The notes under the pieces: generated by a model
Seen by the model: only the letters and a program-made list of their open reading frames with translations
Databases searched by the model: none
Told to the model about the DNA's origin: nothing
Made by a program: the position numbers and the translations under genes
Shown here: piece after piece, positions 62,901 to 64,000 of the stretch
How positions within the stretch are numbered: position 1 is the first letter of the stretch
How the letters are laid out: the number at the start of each line of letters is the position of its first letter
NCBI GenBank assembly: GCA_963771985.1
Contig: CAVYVO010000006.1
Span: 124,001 to 188,000 of the forward strand
Reading direction: 5' to 3'
Source of the DNA: Trebonia sp963771985
GTDB lineage: Bacteria > Actinomycetota > Actinomycetes > Streptosporangiales > Streptosporangiaceae
DNA: 64,000 bases

Positions 62901-64000
62901 AACTCCGAGCGCAGCGCGCGGTCGGCGAGGTCTTCGAGCAGCGCGGCGGCCGCGGCCGGGTTCATGCCGGTCCTGGGCAGCACGCGGCCCAGGTACTTGA
63001 TCAGGTCGGCGCGGGTCCAGGTGCTCTTTTCCTGCTGGGCCAGGGCGACGGCCTTCTGCGCGGCGCGGGCCAGCTCCCGCGGGTCAGGAGGTTCCTGGTC
63101 GCGCGTGCGCGCGGGTGCGTTTACGTCGGTGTCGTGCCAGACCGATGGCGCGACTTCTGCCAGTGAGACGCCAAGGGTGCGCGCTAGCTTGTCGGCCCAG
63201 TCTTTGTGGAGGTGCGCGAAGTCCAGTGCGCCGTCCTTGGCTGCGCGCGTTTTGAAGTTTGATGCTTGCGCGAGTTGTGCCAGTTCGCGTTGTGACGGCT
63301 TGCGACCGTACCGGTGCTCGAACCGCGCCGCGCGCTTGCGCAGGTCGGCGGTGATGGATTCGCGGCGCGAGGAGAATACGCGCATCATCTCGCCGGTGAT
63401 GCCCTTGATCTCGAAGCCGTGGCCGTCGTCGCGCGCTACCCATTGCATGCCGAAGCGGCGCGTCAGCGCTTCCTCCAGGTGCTGGGCTGTGATTGCCGCC
63501 ACGGCGCCGATGTGCTCGTTGTAGCCGAGGGAGTCCGGGGCGCGCCACTTGCCGTCGGTGGTGGTTCTAGCGGTGTGGGCGATCTGGGAGTGGACGTGCA
63601 GTTGCATGTCGCCGTCGCGGGAGGTGTGCTGCAGCCAGTGCGCCACGGCTAGTTCGGCTTCGTGCCACTGGCCGGTCTCCCGGCCGTTTACCCGCGCGTG
63701 ATGCGAGCCGGTCCGGGTGTAGCCGGCCTCGCGCTGGAAGTAGTCGAAGCCTGCCCATGTGGCTTGCCAGATCATTTCGTCGAACTCGGCGACCAGGCTG
63801 GACCAGTACTGGTCCCCCGCGTCGTCGCCGGCCTCGCGTGCCAGGCGGGCGTTCTCTCCCAGCGAGGCGTGGAAGATCGAGATGGACTTGGAGAGCGACA
63901 GGGTGAGGTCGAAGTACAGCGGGCTCTGCCGGGCCTGGCGGGTGGCTTCTATTCGCAGCTCGCGCTTGCGTTCGGCTGTCGCGTGCGGTTCGGCGGCCAG
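59930..64000 (-). CDS. traA: MobF (TrwC/TraA-type) relaxase-helicase, 5' end outside window
   Basis: At least 1,356 residues are present and the frame is open at the right edge. The N-terminal visible part LYFDLTLSLSKSISIFHASLGE, then TGSHHARVNGRETGQWHEAEL and DMQLHVHSQIAH, is the TrwC relaxase domain with the His metal site. A superfamily 1 helicase follows: Walker A NAPAGSGKTR, LLLVDESSMIP, LAGDAEQLQAV and C-terminal YVALTRGT. It nicks the transfer origin and unwinds the strand. The long C-terminal helical tail (about 500 residues) is typical of actinomycete TraA. Its presence with a VirD4-like ATPase implies single-strand transfer. Confidence 0.92.
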   Translation of the reverse strand: MAAEPHATAERKRELRIEATRQARQSPLYFDLTLSLSKSISIFHASLGENARLAREAGDDAGDQYWSSLVAEFDEMIWQATWAGFDYFQREAGYTRTGSHHARVNGRETGQWHEAELAVAHWLQHTSRDGDMQLHVHSQIAHTARTTTDGKWRAPDSLGYNEHIGAVAAITAQHLEEALTRRFGMQWVARDDGHGFEIKGITGEMMRVFSSRRESITADLRKRAARFEHRYGRKPSQRELAQLAQASNFKTRAAKDGALDFAHLHKDWADKLARTLGVSLAEVAPSVWHDTDVNAPARTRDQEPPDPRELARAAQKAVALAQQEKSTWTRADLIKYLGRVLPRTGMNPAAAAALLEDLADRALRSEFEPVLCLEAPEAVEVPRSLLRADGRSIYQRHGGVRYATRAQLAMEQRLVAQASAAAAPCLTRADAAQALGADPAQLEDTLTGRAQETQTNHPERTGLTPNQTAAVLSVLTDGQRVSVINAPAGSGKTRVMTEAARLWSESGRGPVIGITPSQSARNTLATGVAESYNTAQFLGHLPGQRGARGPIDITEGTLLLVDESSMIPTPDLSDLVSLAEARSAKMVLAGDAEQLQAVENGGGMSLLADALGYVRLPAPVRFRAAWEQAASLRLRTGDSSVLAEYDQHGRIIAGNPEQMTDAAAAAYIALTLDGTDTLLMAAEHSLRRELSRRIRDDLIHLGLVQADATVHIADGTEASTGDLIVCTKNDHSVEAGEPGRSLANGDLLRIEAITSAGLLVRRALDADPRTGQRRWTDRNFLYANYHDAELGYAVTDHVAQSRTVHTGLAVITGTEDRQHAYVALTRGTTTNTAYVFTLSPKIADPAPGPRPAPELARYDRLTSEHDSEPVDATQTAGTGDALGVLSDVLARDGQQLSALQTRQQALSDADHLAILHAIWTAETTPTREQNYRKLLMDALPPGYRQEPGHQARWLWRTMRAAELAGLGLGQALAAAIAERPLTGARDVPSVINARLRHRVHSLVPLPPGSWRGQVPDIADPERKAFAAQIAGMMDARKVRIGAHAAENSLPWAVNALGPVPEHPLDRLKWQRRASSIGAYRELCGHDHPTEPIGPEPLAADPDKRAAWHEASAALGPVDGPDVRGLPDGTLLHLRDTYPIETAWAPQWVGDELRQVRLGAQEARLAAIRADAEAKAAARRGDDHAAARQQTLAASYQAMHDAYRQRETVFATTMADRAEWAQATQQQRQMAVAADAELRRRHPEQRFTPLRSAEPEPVTQAQRDELAMTAGEETEEMGQWIKDLAAEHHTFAEKLAERQSMMIPSEDPDYGDLGQAFPPWNGRSKDAILQPPKPEIRPSARVLERAADRDRDIEAAN

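Larger units (their letters stand above)
33295..64000. mobile_element. Integrative (conjugative) element at tRNA-Ala, left end; right end outside window
   Basis: The stretch from the tRNA to the window edge has pSAM2-like modules (int, xis, prim-pol replication protein, DUF2637 protein, XRE-DUF5919 regulators, Nudix), a VirD4/TraG-like coupling protein and a MobF relaxase. Interspersed lower-GC cargo includes nucleases and proteins of unknown function. At least 30.7 kb is present. Confidence 0.85.

Noticed and set aside
33295..64000. CRISPR arrays
   Set aside because: No regularly spaced direct repeats with unique spacers were seen anywhere in the window.

Overview
The window is high-GC chromosomal DNA of a filamentous-type actinomycete (Actinomycetota, plausibly Streptosporangiales or a relative). 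The support is the very high third-position GC, GTG starts, a SARP/BTAD regulator fused to cyclase and AAA modules, an nSTAND-WD40 protein, DUF4232, DUF3037/HipA-like and NRDE proteins, and pSAM2-type integrative-element genes. No species assignment is possible from the sequence alone.

Left part (1-33.2 kb) is ordinary chromosome. In order it holds: a large SARP-cyclase-ATPase-TPR regulator running off the left edge; a secreted small protein; an acyl-CoA synthetase; a truncated LLM-class flavin oxidoreductase ending at a long inverted repeat; an nSTAND-WD40 signalling protein carrying one +1 frameshift; an amidohydrolase/O-methyltransferase pair; a BASS-type transporter; a secreted repeat protein; a DUF3037/HipA-like kinase pair; a Nudix hydrolase; a sedolisin protease; an NRDE protein; a Sir2 deacetylase; an IclR regulator with a class II aldolase; a COG4315 membrane protein; an alpha/beta hydrolase; a DUF4232 lipoprotein; a beta-glucuronidase gene split by an insertion sequence; an SGNH hydrolase; and a P1-family peptidase. 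Several intergenic gaps contain long palindromes, two groups of which look like small repeat families.

Right part (from 33.3 kb to beyond the right edge) is an integrative element inserted at the 3' end of tRNA-Ala(GGC). Its backbone is int, xis, a small membrane protein, two conserved element proteins, a split HTH gene, a prim-pol replication protein, a further element protein, a VirD4/TraG-like coupling protein, a DUF2637 membrane protein, two paralogous XRE-DUF5919 regulators, a Pif-like Nudix hydrolase, an HD protein, a PF04672 methyltransferase and a MobF (TraA/TrwC) relaxase-helicase at the right edge. Tandem 10-bp operators (AGGGACGTCT) upstream of int and upstream of the second regulator suggest a shared regulatory circuit.

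The element carries cargo of lower GC and defence-like character: a two-gene unit of a PD-(D/E)XK-like nuclease and a RAMA-CBS-HEPN protein (47.2-49.4 kb), which is the best candidate for an undescribed system; a DUF3800 protein; a PIN-domain protein; a four-gene AT-rich operon with a membrane protein; a broken endonuclease; and a winged-helix-like protein gene split by an IS3-family element.

Three insertions could be resolved to the base because removing each insert plus one copy of the target duplication restores a continuous reading frame: a 2,275-bp IS with 15-bp perfect terminal repeats in the beta-glucuronidase gene; a 1,318-bp IS3-family element in the winged-helix-like cargo gene; and a 1,865-bp insert at 39,138-41,002 in the element HTH gene. 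The last carries a single 546-aa protein that I cannot place in any transposase family, has no visible terminal inverted repeats, and is flanked by TAGA on both sides.
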